The position numbers and the translations under genes are program-made. Positions 1 through 8,756 of a stretch of DNA of 37,467 nucleotides are shown here, in pieces (position 1 is the first letter of the stretch; each line of letters starts with the position of its first letter). Below the pieces are notes generated by a model. The model saw only the letters and a program-made list of their open reading frames with translations, did not search any database and was not told the DNA's origin. Origin of the DNA: Alphaproteobacteria bacterium (GTDB lineage Bacteria > Pseudomonadota > Alphaproteobacteria > Paracaedibacterales > VGCI01); contig JAJONN010000002.1 of NCBI GenBank assembly GCA_021323455.1, positions 1-37,467 of the forward strand, read 5' to 3'.

Positions 1-491
1 ACCAGCAGGGCATCGCTGGCGTCCAGGCCGATCACGTCTTCGATTTGGGCCTTGACGCGGTCAGGCTCCGCTGCTGGCAAGTCAATCTTGTTGAGGACAG
101 GGATAATCTCATGGTTATTGTCGATGGCTTGGTAAACATTGGCTAAAGTTTGGGCTTCAACGCCCTGGCTGGCATCAACGACCAACAGGGAGCCTTCACA
201 GGCGGCCAGAGAACGGCTGACCTCATAGGCAAAGTCCACATGCCCCGGCGTATCCATCAAATTCAAGGTATAGATTTTCCCATTCTTAGCTTTATAGGTT
301 AACCGTACGGTCTGGGCCTTGATGGTGATGCCCCGCTCCCGCTCAATATCCATGGAATCCAGAATTTGCTGCTTCATTTCACGGATCTCAAGCCCGCCAC
401 AAAATTCAATCAGGCGATCCGCCAGGGTTGATTTTCCGTGGTCAATGTGGGCAATAATCGAGAAATTGCGGATAGTTGACAGGTCGGTCAT
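1..491 (-). CDS. lepA: Elongation factor 4 (LepA), N-terminal part, cut by window edge
   Basis: Translational GTPase that binds ribosomes and promotes back-translocation or recovery of stalled ribosomes. Only the first 163 codons are in the window; the rest lies left of base 1. The GTPase motifs are visible in order: [10 protein letters not shown] (G1), RERGITI (G2), DTPGHVDF (G3) and NKIDLP (G4), matching the LepA subfamily rather than EF-G. The ATG (489-491) overlaps the TGA stop of pheT in an ATGA arrangement, so lepA is probably translationally coupled to pheT as the last visible gene of pheS-pheT-lepA. Identity is certain from the motifs; pairing with pheST is a lineage-specific arrangement. 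Confidence 0.95.
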   Translation of the reverse strand, partial: MTDLSTIRNFSIIAHIDHGKSTLADRLIEFCGGLEIREMKQQILDSMDIERERGITIKAQTVRLTYKAKNGKIYTLNLMDTPGHVDFAYEVSRSLAACEGSLLVVDASQGVEAQTLANVYQAIDNNHEIIPVLNKIDLPAAEPDRVKAQIEDVIGLDASDALL

Positions 492-2736
492 AGGCTTCTT
501 AAGGCTCCGTTCGTGGCTTTTATGACGTTTGAGACAATCTTGTCACAGACTTCCGTGATTTGCGCCTCCGTTAGGGTTCCAGCTTCAGGCTCCAGGCGGA
601 CTTGGATGGCGGCGTCAAAGATGTGAATGGCTGTAATCAATGTCCGGTCTGCTTTGGTGGCAGCCTTCACAACCTGGTCAGCCGGAACCACCTCATCCAC
701 CAGGAAAGCAAAGTCACGGACTACAGGCTGGTAAGGGGAGAGGTGGAGCGGCGGTTTTTTCGTTTTCAGCGGCGGAAGCTGCTCCAGAAAAACCTCAAAT
801 CCGGCAAAAGCGCCTTCTCCTCCCATCTGTGTCATAACCAGAGGATGCATTTCTCCGAAAACGGCCACAATCCGGTTGCCTGCCGGAAACAGCCTTTGCG
901 TCCGGGATGGTAATAGTCTGGCCCTGATGTATCAATCTGGAGGGCGGTTTCCGTGACGCCCATCGTAGTTAAGACAGCCAGCGTATGGGCTTTCGCATCA
1001 AATACATCCACAGGACGGGGGGCTTGCGCCCAATGGCGGGGACCTGTTTGGCCAGCCAGTATGCCTGTGGCAACCAGCCGTTGGGCGTCTTTCTCAAACT
1101 GTGGCCCGACTTCAAACAAGGCAACCGTTTCCTGGCCCCGGCTTTGGTTGCGAACAGCCGCTTCAATGAGGTTCGGAATCAAGGAGGGGCGCATAAACCC
1201 TAGATCGACACTGATGGGATTGAGTAGCCTCAAGGAAGGATCTGTCCCTCCGAATGGGGCGGCAAGGCCTTCTGCCATGAAAGACCAGGTCACAACCTCG
1301 TTTAAGCCGCGTGAGGCCAGAACGCGCTTGACCATCGAGGGAACGGAAGGCAGCTTTGGGGCGGAGGAAACGGAGGGCAAGGGCACCGACGGGACTTGGT
1401 CATAGCCTTTGAGGCGCAAAATTTCTTCCACCAAATCAGCCGGCCCTTCAATATCCCCGCGCCAGGTGGGTGCCTGGACGGTAAGGCTGTCTAAATCCAG
1501 CGAAAGGATGGTAAACCCCAAGGTTTCAAGGAATTGTTTCGCTTCTGTTAAAGGAATAGCACACCCGCTTAAAGCATTGAGCTTGTGGTGTGTCAGCGTA
1601 ACCGGCGGTCTTTCTACCTTTGGTTGTGGATTTTGATGGGTTGCAACGGCGGTTTCACTCACAGAGCCCCCACACCATTGCCCAATCAAGTCTGCCGCAG
1701 CCTCTAGGCCGGGGCGGACGCTCAACGGGTCAACACCGCGTTCAAAACGGGTCCGGGCATCGCTTAAAATGGACAGGACCCTTCCTGTCTGGGCTGTCCT
1801 GACAGGGTCGAAGCTGGCGCATTCAACCAGGACATCAACAGTGTTCTCGAGGCAGGCGGTACTCATCCCGCCCATCAAGGTTTCCCCTGCTTTTGACAAC
1901 CGCACGGTCAGGTTCCCTTGAATTTTCGTCAGGTCAAAGACATGCAAAGGGCGGCCTAGGTCAAATGTCAGATAATTGGTCATATCTACGAGGGCAGAGA
2001 GGGGCCTTAAACCAATCGCCCGCAAGCGCCTTTGCACCCAATCCGGGCTTGGACCATTGCGCACGTTCCGGATGACGCGGGCCTGAAAGTCTGGGCAAGC
2101 CTGGCTGTCCTCAATCGTCACAGCGATAGGGCAGGAGAATGACTCTGAAATGGCTTTATAAGCCAATGCTTTCAAGGTGCCCAAACCACTGGCGGCCAGG
2201 TCGCGCGCAATGCCCCGAACGCCAAAGCAATCGGCGCGGTTGGGTGTGATGGCAACATCAATGATGGGGTCTATGACACCAAGTGCTTCAGCCAAAGGCA
2301 TTCCAGCAGGTAAGGAAGGATCAAGGTCAAGGATGCCGTCGGCATCCTGCCCCATTTCCAATTCTGTTGCGGAACAGAACATACCCAAACTATCCACATC
2401 GCGGATTTTGCCTTTTTTTAAAATCGTCCCTGTGGCTGGGATGGTAACGCCCACAGGCGCAAAGGCCACCTTCATGCCGGTACGGACATTGGGTGCCCCG
2501 CAAACAACCTGGAGGTGCTCCCCGTTTCCGGCATCTGCATAGCAAAGGCTCAAGCGGTCTGCATTAGGGTGGCGTCCCGCTTCCACCACTTGGGCAACAA
2601 CAAAGCCTTTGAGCTTTTCAGCAGGGTCTTCAACCCCTTCGACTTCTAACCCCAGAGTGACGAGCTTTTCTGTGATTTCAGCTAAAGATGCTGTTGTGTC
2701 CAGATGGTCTTTTAACCAGGATAACGTGAATTTCAT
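488..2736 (-). CDS. pheT: Phenylalanine-tRNA ligase beta subunit, frameshifted and with a deletion in the editing domain
   Basis: Beta subunit of the heterotetrameric PheRS, which charges tRNA-Phe; it carries tRNA-binding, B3/4 editing, B5 and anticodon-binding domains. Reading from 2736, the frame runs 615 codons to HPGRKG and then goes out of frame, stopping at 832. The correct continuation (LFPAGNRI, then [12 protein letters not shown]...) resumes in another frame and covers the C-terminal FDX-ACB domain to 488. One missing base at about 888-894 explains the break. Rejoined, the protein is about 750 residues against about 795 for E. coli. The shortfall includes roughly 29 residues missing in frame between GETL and MGGMST (junction near 1870-1880) in the B3/4 editing domain. 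The editing-site His (RPLHVFD), Glu (VECASF) and SDAR segment remain. The stop overlaps the lepA start. It may be a sequencing error, a recent mutation or a split gene. Confidence 0.93.
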
Positions 2737-2740
2737 ACCA

Positions 2741-3787
2741 TCAAGCTCCTGCGGGGAAATAAGGGGAAAACCCGTAGTGTTTCAGCCACCGCGCATCGCC
2801 TTCAAAGAAAGGGCGAATATCAGGCAAACCGTACTTAAGCATGGTTATGCGGTCCAATCCCATGCCGAAGGCAAACCCTTGGTAAATATCAGGGTCAATG
2901 CCGCAATTGAGGAGAACTTTTGGATGGACCATGCCGCAACCGAGAATTTCCAGCCAATCCTTACCGGTTCCAATTTTCAAGGCATTCCCTTCGCGGGAAC
3001 AACCAATATCCACTTCGGCAGAAGGTTCCGTAAAAGGGAAGAAGCTGGGCCGAAAGCGCAACGGTAGGTCAGCAATATCAAAGTAATGGCGTAAAAAGTC
3101 AATGATGCAACTCTTTAAATGCCCCATATGGGTTCCTTGGTCAATCACCAACCCTTCGACCTGGTGAAACATGGGGGTATGGGTTGCGTCAAAATCAGAG
3201 CGGTAGACCCGCCCCAAAGAAAGAATGCGAATAGGCGGCGGTGTTGCCTTCATCGTCCGAATTTGAACAGGGGAGGTATGGGTGCGGAGCAACATGCCTG
3301 GCGCATTTAAATAAAACGTATCATGGGATTGGCGAGCAGGATGATGCTCCGGAATATTAAGGGCCGTAAAATTATGCTCTTCGTCTTCAATGTCAGAGCC
3401 TTCAGCCACAGAAAAGCCGGCATTGACAAAGTAAGCCGTGATTTCTTCCAGGGTGCGGGTGAGGGGGTGCAACGTACCAACCGCCTCCGGACGGCTGGAT
3501 AAGGTAACGTCCACCGCTTCTCCCGCGAGTTTATCATCCAGGGCTTGCGCGGCGAGTAAAGCGTGCCTGTCTTCTAAGCACAGGCGGACCCCTTCTTTAA
3601 GTTGGTTAATCTCAGCCCCTTTCTCTCGCCGTTGGCCAGCGTCCAAGGTGCCTAGGTTTTTGAGCATCTGGGTGATTTCCCCTGATTTCCCCAAAAGGCG
3701 GATCCGAATATCCTCCAGGTCTCTCAGGGAAGCACATTGATTAATTTCCTGCTTCCAGTCTTGCAGCCTTGGGCCCATAGATTTCAT
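2741..3787 (-). CDS. pheS: Phenylalanine-tRNA ligase alpha subunit
   Basis: Catalytic alpha subunit of PheRS, a class II aminoacyl-tRNA synthetase that forms Phe-adenylate and transfers Phe to its tRNA. The 348 residues match normal PheS length. The N-terminal coiled-coil arm (residues 1-85) is followed by the class II core: motif 2 region GRVYRSDFDATHTPMFHQVE, then FTEPSAEVD and the C-terminal motif 3 segment GFAFGMGLDRITMLKYG. It begins the pheS-pheT-lepA operon; only 4 bases separate its stop from the pheT ATG. No clear Shine-Dalgarno lies close to the ATG at 3787; an in-frame stop upstream excludes a longer form, and a second ATG three codons in is possible. Unlike pheT it appears intact. 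Confidence 0.97.
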   Translation of the reverse strand: MKSMGPRLQDWKQEINQCASLRDLEDIRIRLLGKSGEITQMLKNLGTLDAGQRREKGAEINQLKEGVRLCLEDRHALLAAQALDDKLAGEAVDVTLSSRPEAVGTLHPLTRTLEEITAYFVNAGFSVAEGSDIEDEEHNFTALNIPEHHPARQSHDTFYLNAPGMLLRTHTSPVQIRTMKATPPPIRILSLGRVYRSDFDATHTPMFHQVEGLVIDQGTHMGHLKSCIIDFLRHYFDIADLPLRFRPSFFPFTEPSAEVDIGCSREGNALKIGTGKDWLEILGCGMVHPKVLLNCGIDPDIYQGFAFGMGLDRITMLKYGLPDIRPFFEGDARWLKHYGFSPYFPAGA

Positions 3788-3932
3788 GCCTGTGTTCGTA
3801 GTGAATTATCCTTTTCTAGCACACAGTCGTGGCAAGACTCAAAGGGTATATGGGGAAGGGTTTTGTTATTTGAGCTTTCTGGCTGGCGTCTCAAAATATT
3901 TTTTATTTTAAAAAAATAACTGGTAATTATTT

Positions 3933-3962
3933 TTGAAGGTCACTATATAAATCTTGTAAAAT
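3933..3962 (+). promoter_or_regulatory. Candidate promoter for the exported coiled-coil gene
   Basis: TTGAAG (3933-3938) and TAAAAT (3957-3962) are separated by 18 bases, resembling sigma70 -35 and -10 boxes. They sit about 50 bases before the ATG at 4012 in an AT-rich stretch between divergent pheS and this gene. In so AT-rich a region chance matches are common. Confidence 0.35.
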
Positions 3963-4011
3963 AAAAAATTTAATTTTTTTATATATTATTTTGAAAAATG
4001 GAGAATTGAAA

Positions 4012-5451
4012 ATGTTAAAATTTTATAAATTAACAAGCATTGGATTGTTAGGGTTGTTATCATCAGTTCCAAGCATCTTATGCGCTGACGATAACGAGGG
4101 GCCAGAGACGCCCCGCGCGGCTCATGTAATAGAAATACGAGGTCTTGATGATGATGCCGAGAATGTAAATAATAATAATTTTATTAAGGCTGAAGAAGGA
4201 TACGAAAAAACTAGAAAAATAATATTAGATGATATCGCTCGTGAACAAGAATTTTTAAGGCCTAAAAATCTTGAGGACCTTCGTATAGATAGCCTCCAAT
4301 ACCATATTAAAGAATTGTGTCGAACTTTGTTGGGAAGAGGTTGTGGTGAAGCTTTCTGGATTTCTTTTCCTAAGAGTAGTTGTTCTAATACTAATATGAG
4401 TTTTTATAAGAATGCCTTGAACTATCACGTCAAGTTACCCATGGATCTATCAGCCTACAATGCCGTTAAAAGGATATTTAATTTAGTGCCAAATATAACC
4501 AATAGGTTAAGTGAAATATCGCTTCATGAATTTAACTCCAGAAGGTATCCAAGATATAGTAAAAAAGCAACCGTGGGTGAAATAGCCACCTTCTCTTCAC
4601 TTCTTGTTGCGGTACAAACTTCATTGGAGAATGATGAGTCATTGGAGAATAATGATGAGGAAAAAGCCTGGAAAATTTTATGGTTGGCTCATCTGGCACC
4701 TGTTGAAGAACGGGAAGCGATAAAAGCTTATGGAAGAGCAATGGAGCAGAAAGAAATTGCTGCAAGCGCTCAACGGGCAAGAGGCAACCCTGAAGAAGTT
4801 CAAAAACACGCAGCCCAACAAGCCGCTAAGGTAGAAGCGGAACGGATTGCTGAGGAGGAGCAGCAAAAAGCTATTGAAGAAATTGCTCAAAGGGAACGAG
4901 ATAATAGAGCCGCTTTAGCAGCACGGACTACTCATGAGGACTGGTTACGAGATCAAGGGGTGTCATCAGAGGATATAGAACAAAGAGCATTAGAAACTGA
5001 ACAAACTTATAAGGCAGACACAAGGCAGGCTGCTAGGGAACGACAGGTGCAAGCAGAGAGATTAGCTAAAGAACAGGCTGTTGAGGAAAAACGAGCGAGA
5101 GCCATTGCTGAAGAAAGAGAAAAACAGCAAGCAGAAGCAACGGCTAAGGCGCAAGCAGAGGAATTAGCTAAAGAACAGGCTGTTGAGGAAAAACGAGCGA
5201 GAGCCATTGCTGAAGAAAGAGAAAAACAGCAAGCAGAGGCAACGGCTAAGGCGCAAGCAGAGAGATTAGCTAAAGAAGGAGTAAGAGCGACTGCTCAATC
5301 AGCTAACGCTTCTAAACCAAAAGTTCTCCCGCAAGTCAGAGAAACTCGAACACAAAGACTAAGGAATGCGGCGATTGCTGCCCGGGCCTCTAAGGCTGAT
5401 CGAGCCGCGAAGGTTAAACCTGTCGGTGATGCTAATAAGAAGGCTTCTTGA
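4012..5451 (+). CDS. Exported coiled-coil protein of unknown function
   Basis: I do not recognise a family. The ATG at 4012 is preferred over the in-frame TTG at 3991 because GGAG (4000-4003) lies 8 bases upstream and it starts a clean Sec signal peptide (hydrophobic core IGLLGLLSSVPSIL, likely cleavage after LCA). The 479-residue product has an N-terminal region of about 230 residues without obvious motif, then a long Ala/Glu/Lys/Arg/Gln-rich segment (about residues 245-435) expected to form a coiled coil. It includes a 34-residue unit repeated in tandem, and the protein ends in a basic tail. It is transcribed divergently from pheS and followed by a hairpin-bearing spacer. A periplasmic, surface or secreted protein is inferred from the signal peptide only. 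Confidence 0.8.
   Translation: MLKFYKLTSIGLLGLLSSVPSILCADDNEGPETPRAAHVIEIRGLDDDAENVNNNNFIKAEEGYEKTRKIILDDIAREQEFLRPKNLEDLRIDSLQYHIKELCRTLLGRGCGEAFWISFPKSSCSNTNMSFYKNALNYHVKLPMDLSAYNAVKRIFNLVPNITNRLSEISLHEFNSRRYPRYSKKATVGEIATFSSLLVAVQTSLENDESLENNDEEKAWKILWLAHLAPVEEREAIKAYGRAMEQKEIAASAQRARGNPEEVQKHAAQQAAKVEAERIAEEEQQKAIEEIAQRERDNRAALAARTTHEDWLRDQGVSSEDIEQRALETEQTYKADTRQAARERQVQAERLAKEQAVEEKRARAIAEEREKQQAEATAKAQAEELAKEQAVEEKRARAIAEEREKQQAEATAKAQAERLAKEGVRATAQSANASKPKVLPQVRETRTQRLRNAAIAARASKADRAAKVKPVGDANKKAS
5049..5277 (+). repeat. 102-bp in-frame tandem repeat (about 2.2 copies)
   Basis: Copies begin at 5049, 5151 and 5253 with the same GCAAGCAGAG start; the third is partial. The first two differ at only a few positions. 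The period of 102 bases is 34 codons, so copy-number change would lengthen or shorten the coiled coil without changing frame. Confidence 0.9.
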
Positions 5452-5772
5452 AAAAATTGCCATGAACCTTTAAGGGGTGCCATAAAAGAGGAAGCCATTC
5501 AAAGGGTTCTGGTTCGATATGGGTACATGAGTGAACGGGATGAAGAGGGAAATTGGAGACCTTAGAACCCAGTCCCCTCTGGCTTTGCTGGAGGGGACTG
5601 TCCCTGTACGGGGTTAATTTCGCATAATCCCATAAGCAATACGTTTCTGAAGAGTTTATGCCGCCATGAACAGAGGTTTTTTTAGGCAATCAACGGATCC
5701 TTGAATGGCCTCCATGTCCTATGGTATAAGGGGGTGTATCAAAAATCCTTTTCATTGAGGAGCCATAATATC
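5452..5772. other. Intergenic region with a strong hairpin
   Basis: It contains a perfect 10-bp stem, CAGTCCCCTC (5570-5579) pairing with GAGGGGACTG (5591-5600) around an 11-base loop. No T-run follows, so a rho-independent terminator is not clear. Codons 5452-5562 stay open in the + frame with a protein-like reading (ending YMSERDEEGNWRP), perhaps a gene remnant, but no start codon or family is apparent. GAGGAG at 5757-5762 serves as ribosome binding site for the next gene. Confidence 0.4.
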
Positions 5773-6987
5773 ATGAATCATTTCTTCAAAAAAATAGGGG
5801 TCTTTTTGGTAGCTTTCCTGCTTATAACTACGTCCGCTGTGCAAGCTACGCCCGCTGTGCAAGCCGGCCAAACTTTCCTTTATCTTCTTTATGATGGCAC
5901 AAGGGCTGGTGAAAAAAACCAGGTTCTTGGCGTCGCTAATGCCCTGGATAAACTCTTGCCAAAGAGTACGGTACGCAAGGAATTTGATTTAAAAGATCGC
6001 GAAGCTTTTTTATCTGCCATTGATAAAAATTTGGCAGAATCTCAAAACAAAGGGATTATTATAGCAGCAGAGGCTGGGAGCATTGCTGTCCTTACGCAAC
6101 TTAAGCCCCGCCCCAATATCGTGATTGTCCATTCTTCCCATCAATATACCAAAGATCATGCCAGCCTCAGAAATGTGGCTGATGTTGTTGCTTTACCGCA
6201 ATATGTTATAACCAGAGAAATTCTTGAAGCGCTTCAGTCTCCTTATACGGTACTCGTCCAAACAGCGGGGGTTCCCCATAATTTATCACCTCGCGACATC
6301 CAAGCGGCTTATGAAAAAGATGGGAGAAACCTGCCTTCTGCTCCTTCATACCTTGGCGTTATCCTTGGCGGGGACGCGGAAACCCCGGATAAGAAAATCC
6401 TGTATTATACAGAGGAAGAAGCAAGGCAACTGGCAGGTTACATTGCTCCCCAGATAAGAGGAGAAAAGACGCATCTCCTTATTTTAAATGGGCCTCGGAC
6501 AGGGAAGCATAATCAAAAAACGGGAGAACTTATCGCAACAAGCCATCGTGATGGCCGTGTGGATGCTGTCACAGCAGCTTTTGTTAAAGCGTTAAAAACA
6601 CATGGATTGACGCCAGGCCAGGATTTTACCCTGCTGGATTTTCATTTTGGTCAACCCAGCGCTTACCCGGTTGTCTTAGGGGCTTTAAAGGCAAAAAAAG
6701 GCCGTATTTTGGTAGCTGGCGAGTCAACCTCTATGGTTTCCGAGACGGCGGATTGCTTACCAGGGCTTGTGACAGCTTATATTAACGGCGCTATGAATGA
6801 AAACCACAGGAAGCATTGCCCGAGCGAACACGCTGCGGGAAGGGTTAACATCCTTGAGAACCAGGGTGGGAACTGGAAGCTTGTTGAAGCCGCAGCCAAT
6901 GCCCACAATGTAGGTGCCAGCCGACCTGCAACTCAAATTATCGCCGAAGCCATTATGAAGCGCCTTGGAGAGAAAATTTCGGGGTAA
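5773..6987 (+). CDS. Exported ELM1/GtrOC1-like putative glycosyltransferase
   Basis: The ATG at 5773 is chosen over upstream starts because GAGGAG lies 10 bases before it and it opens a typical signal peptide (VFLVAFLLITTSAVQA, cleavage likely after an AQA/VQA site). The 404-residue product shows the hallmarks I associate with the mitochondrial-fission ELM1-like family (Pfam Mito_fiss_Elm1): DGTRAGEKNQVLGVANAL near the mature N-terminus, QTAGVPHNLSP, GVILGGDAE followed by a YTEEEARQLA helix, IATSHRDGRVDA, and VAGESTSMVSETAD, matching the family's TxDSxxMxxEA segment. Bacterial members are usually cytoplasmic and tentatively called glycosyltransferases; a signal peptide is unusual. The 3' end overlaps the convergent MFS gene by 35 bases. 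Family assignment is by eye; the biochemical role is unknown. Confidence 0.65.
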   Translation: MNHFFKKIGVFLVAFLLITTSAVQATPAVQAGQTFLYLLYDGTRAGEKNQVLGVANALDKLLPKSTVRKEFDLKDREAFLSAIDKNLAESQNKGIIIAAEAGSIAVLTQLKPRPNIVIVHSSHQYTKDHASLRNVADVVALPQYVITREILEALQSPYTVLVQTAGVPHNLSPRDIQAAYEKDGRNLPSAPSYLGVILGGDAETPDKKILYYTEEEARQLAGYIAPQIRGEKTHLLILNGPRTGKHNQKTGELIATSHRDGRVDAVTAAFVKALKTHGLTPGQDFTLLDFHFGQPSAYPVVLGALKAKKGRILVAGESTSMVSETADCLPGLVTAYINGAMNENHRKHCPSEHAAGRVNILENQGGNWKLVEAAANAHNVGASRPATQIIAEAIMKRLGEKISG

Positions 6988-8155
6988 ATTGACCAGACCG
7001 TAACAGGCTTAAAATAAAAAAGGCGCTCAACAGGCTGGCCGATAAAATAACGAGCGCGATCCGGAGGGGGTGGCCATTGTATATATGCCCTGCTACGCCA
7101 ACACAGGCAAAGCATACGAAGGATCGCATACTCATGACGAGGGACGAAGACGTTCCCTTAATTTCAGGGAAGATTTCTATGGATGCGGCGAAAATAATAG
7201 GGTAAAAAAGAGCCGCTCCTATGCAGCCGACCCCCATGAACAGGGTCGTGAGGTAAGGGGAAGTTGGGCTGACAAGGCTTATGACTACAAGGGAGGTTGT
7301 GCTCACGCCAGATAGCAGGATCCCTTTTATGACGCATCCTCTGGCACCGAGAATTTTAATAATCCTTCCCGAAAAAAGACTCACGACCGCGAAGCACAGG
7401 ATAATGACGGATTGATGAAGAACATACTGCGTTAGGGAAAGATGAAATGTTTCTGTGTAGAGGAAGGGAGCTTGGGCAACAAACGCAAGGTACCCGGCAT
7501 AACTCAGGCTTGGGGCTAGGGAGGCGCTGATAAAAGAGAAGCTGGTCAAGAGCTTGCGGTAATCACGCCGGATTTTGGGAAGATAAAAGGGATCAAAAGT
7601 TTTTTTCGTTTCCGGCAAGAACAAAGCCAAGGATATCGAAGATAACAGGCAAATCAGGGCCACGATGGCATAGTTTCCCCGCCATCCAACAGCTTCATTC
7701 ATAAATCCGCCGACAATCGGGGCCATCGCCATGAGAGAAGAGAAGACGGCATTCATCATGCCAATCAGGGATGCCGCCTTGTCTTTTTGAGGGTAGGCGT
7801 CCGCGATCATAGCAAACATCACAACAGCAGAGGTAGAGGCACCAATTCCTTGGATAAACCGGGTGCCGAGTAGGAAAGGAATGGAGGGAGCCATGACACA
7901 TCCAACGGCGCCAAGGGCCAAAATCGCATTCCCCCAAACCATGACCGGACGGCGGCCGTAGGCATCCGATAAAGGGCCATAGATGGCGGCTCCTAAGCAA
8001 AAGCCCAAAAAATTGTAGGCAACGGTCATCTGGATGATGCCATCTTCAACATTAAAATAACGTCCCATATCCGGAAAACTAGGGACAGAAATATCTACCT
8101 CAATGCAACAGGCAATGAGGGACAAGATTAGGAGCGGTAAAAAATAACGGGGCAT
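6953..8155 (-). CDS. Bcr/CflA-family MFS drug exporter
   Basis: Inner-membrane proton-coupled exporter of the major facilitator superfamily, 400 residues with hydrophobic segments compatible with twelve helices. The motif A loop between helices 2 and 3 reads GPLSDAYGRRPVM, and the early EVDISVPSFPDMGRYF segment is characteristic of the Bcr/CflA (DHA1) group; helix 4 carries RFIQGIGAS. Substrates in this family include bicyclomycin and chloramphenicol, but none can be assigned here. The start is supported by AAGGAT upstream of the ATG at 8155. The last codons overlap the convergent ELM1-like gene. An unusual three-arm repeat lies about 200 bases upstream and could influence its expression. Confidence 0.88.
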   Translation of the reverse strand: MPRYFLPLLILSLIACCIEVDISVPSFPDMGRYFNVEDGIIQMTVAYNFLGFCLGAAIYGPLSDAYGRRPVMVWGNAILALGAVGCVMAPSIPFLLGTRFIQGIGASTSAVVMFAMIADAYPQKDKAASLIGMMNAVFSSLMAMAPIVGGFMNEAVGWRGNYAIVALICLLSSISLALFLPETKKTFDPFYLPKIRRDYRKLLTSFSFISASLAPSLSYAGYLAFVAQAPFLYTETFHLSLTQYVLHQSVIILCFAVVSLFSGRIIKILGARGCVIKGILLSGVSTTSLVVISLVSPTSPYLTTLFMGVGCIGAALFYPIIFAASIEIFPEIKGTSSSLVMSMRSFVCFACVGVAGHIYNGHPLRIALVILSASLLSAFFILSLLRSGQFTPKFSLQGAS

Positions 8156-8353
8156 AAGATCATCCTTTTTTATGACATTAAGGGATTATGGTGAATTTTG
8201 ACAGGAATTAAGAAGAAGCAGAAGGGCAGGGGGGAGAATTACAGGCAGTATGGCGTTAATGAGGTGATTGTGTCAAGCATCTAAGCGCATGATTTTTTTG
8301 AGCATGTTTTGTAATGCCAGTGATATTCTGTTCTCAAATCCTCCAAAAGCCAA

Positions 8354-8396
8354 ACTTTTTAGGAGTGCCATTCCTAAAAAGTCGAACTTTTTAGGA
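8354..8396. repeat. Three-arm alternating inverted repeat
   Basis: ACTTTTTAGGA (8354-8364), its reverse complement TCCTAAAAAGT (8372-8382) and ACTTTTTAGGA again (8386-8396). The middle arm can pair with either flank, giving two mutually exclusive hairpins, or the arms may be paired operator half-sites. Confidence 0.8.
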
Positions 8397-8510
8397 ATAG
8401 AGGCTCTATAGAGTTGTCATAGATAAGAAATATGGACGTTATTGGAAAGCCGATTTATGAGTTAAAATGTCTGTAAAACAACAAATTAAAGATGATTTTG
8501 AATTCTTTTT

Positions 8511-8703
8511 GGTTGTCATCCTGAGGCTTAGATTTTGTTCGTCCTCGCGTTAGTGAGGCGTTACAAAATCTTAGAACCCGGGAACCATGTATTCGCTATT
8601 GGGTTGAAAAGACTGTAAAAAAACATAGATCCCGGATATTAAGCTTTTGTAACGCTTTTGCTGCGCAAAAGACGAACAAAAGCTAAATTCCAGGATGACA
8701 GCC
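8511..8703. repeat. 193-bp imperfect palindrome, REP/MITE-like
   Basis: The ends read GGTTGTCATCCTG and, on the opposite strand, GGCTGTCATCCTG. Inner blocks also match between arms: TTTTGTTCGTC, GCGTTACAAAA, and CCCGGGAACCATG against TCCGGGATCTATG. No ORF lies inside, suggesting a small non-autonomous palindromic element. It borders the 3' end of hsdR. Confidence 0.75.
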
Positions 8704-8756
8704 CCTTTTTAATATATAATTCGGGTTGGAGGGGAAAAGGACTTTGAGGGAATAGC

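Larger units (their letters stand above)
8156..8756. other. Gene-free spacer between hsdR and the MFS gene
   Basis: About 600 bases without a credible gene. It holds a three-arm repeat (8354-8396) and a long imperfect palindrome (8511-8703), listed separately. The rest (8156-8340 and 8404-8510) shows no clear feature. Confidence 0.6.

Noticed and set aside
880-900. Programmed ribosomal frameshift in pheT
   Set aside because: The sequence around the break (AAAGGCTGTTTCC on the coding strand) has no X-XXY-YYZ slippery heptamer and no known precedent; a missing base is simpler.
5452-5562. Short open stretch reading like a protein tail (ending ERDEEGNWRP)
   Set aside because: No start codon, no family match and only 37 codons; mentioned in the intergenic entry but not called as a gene.
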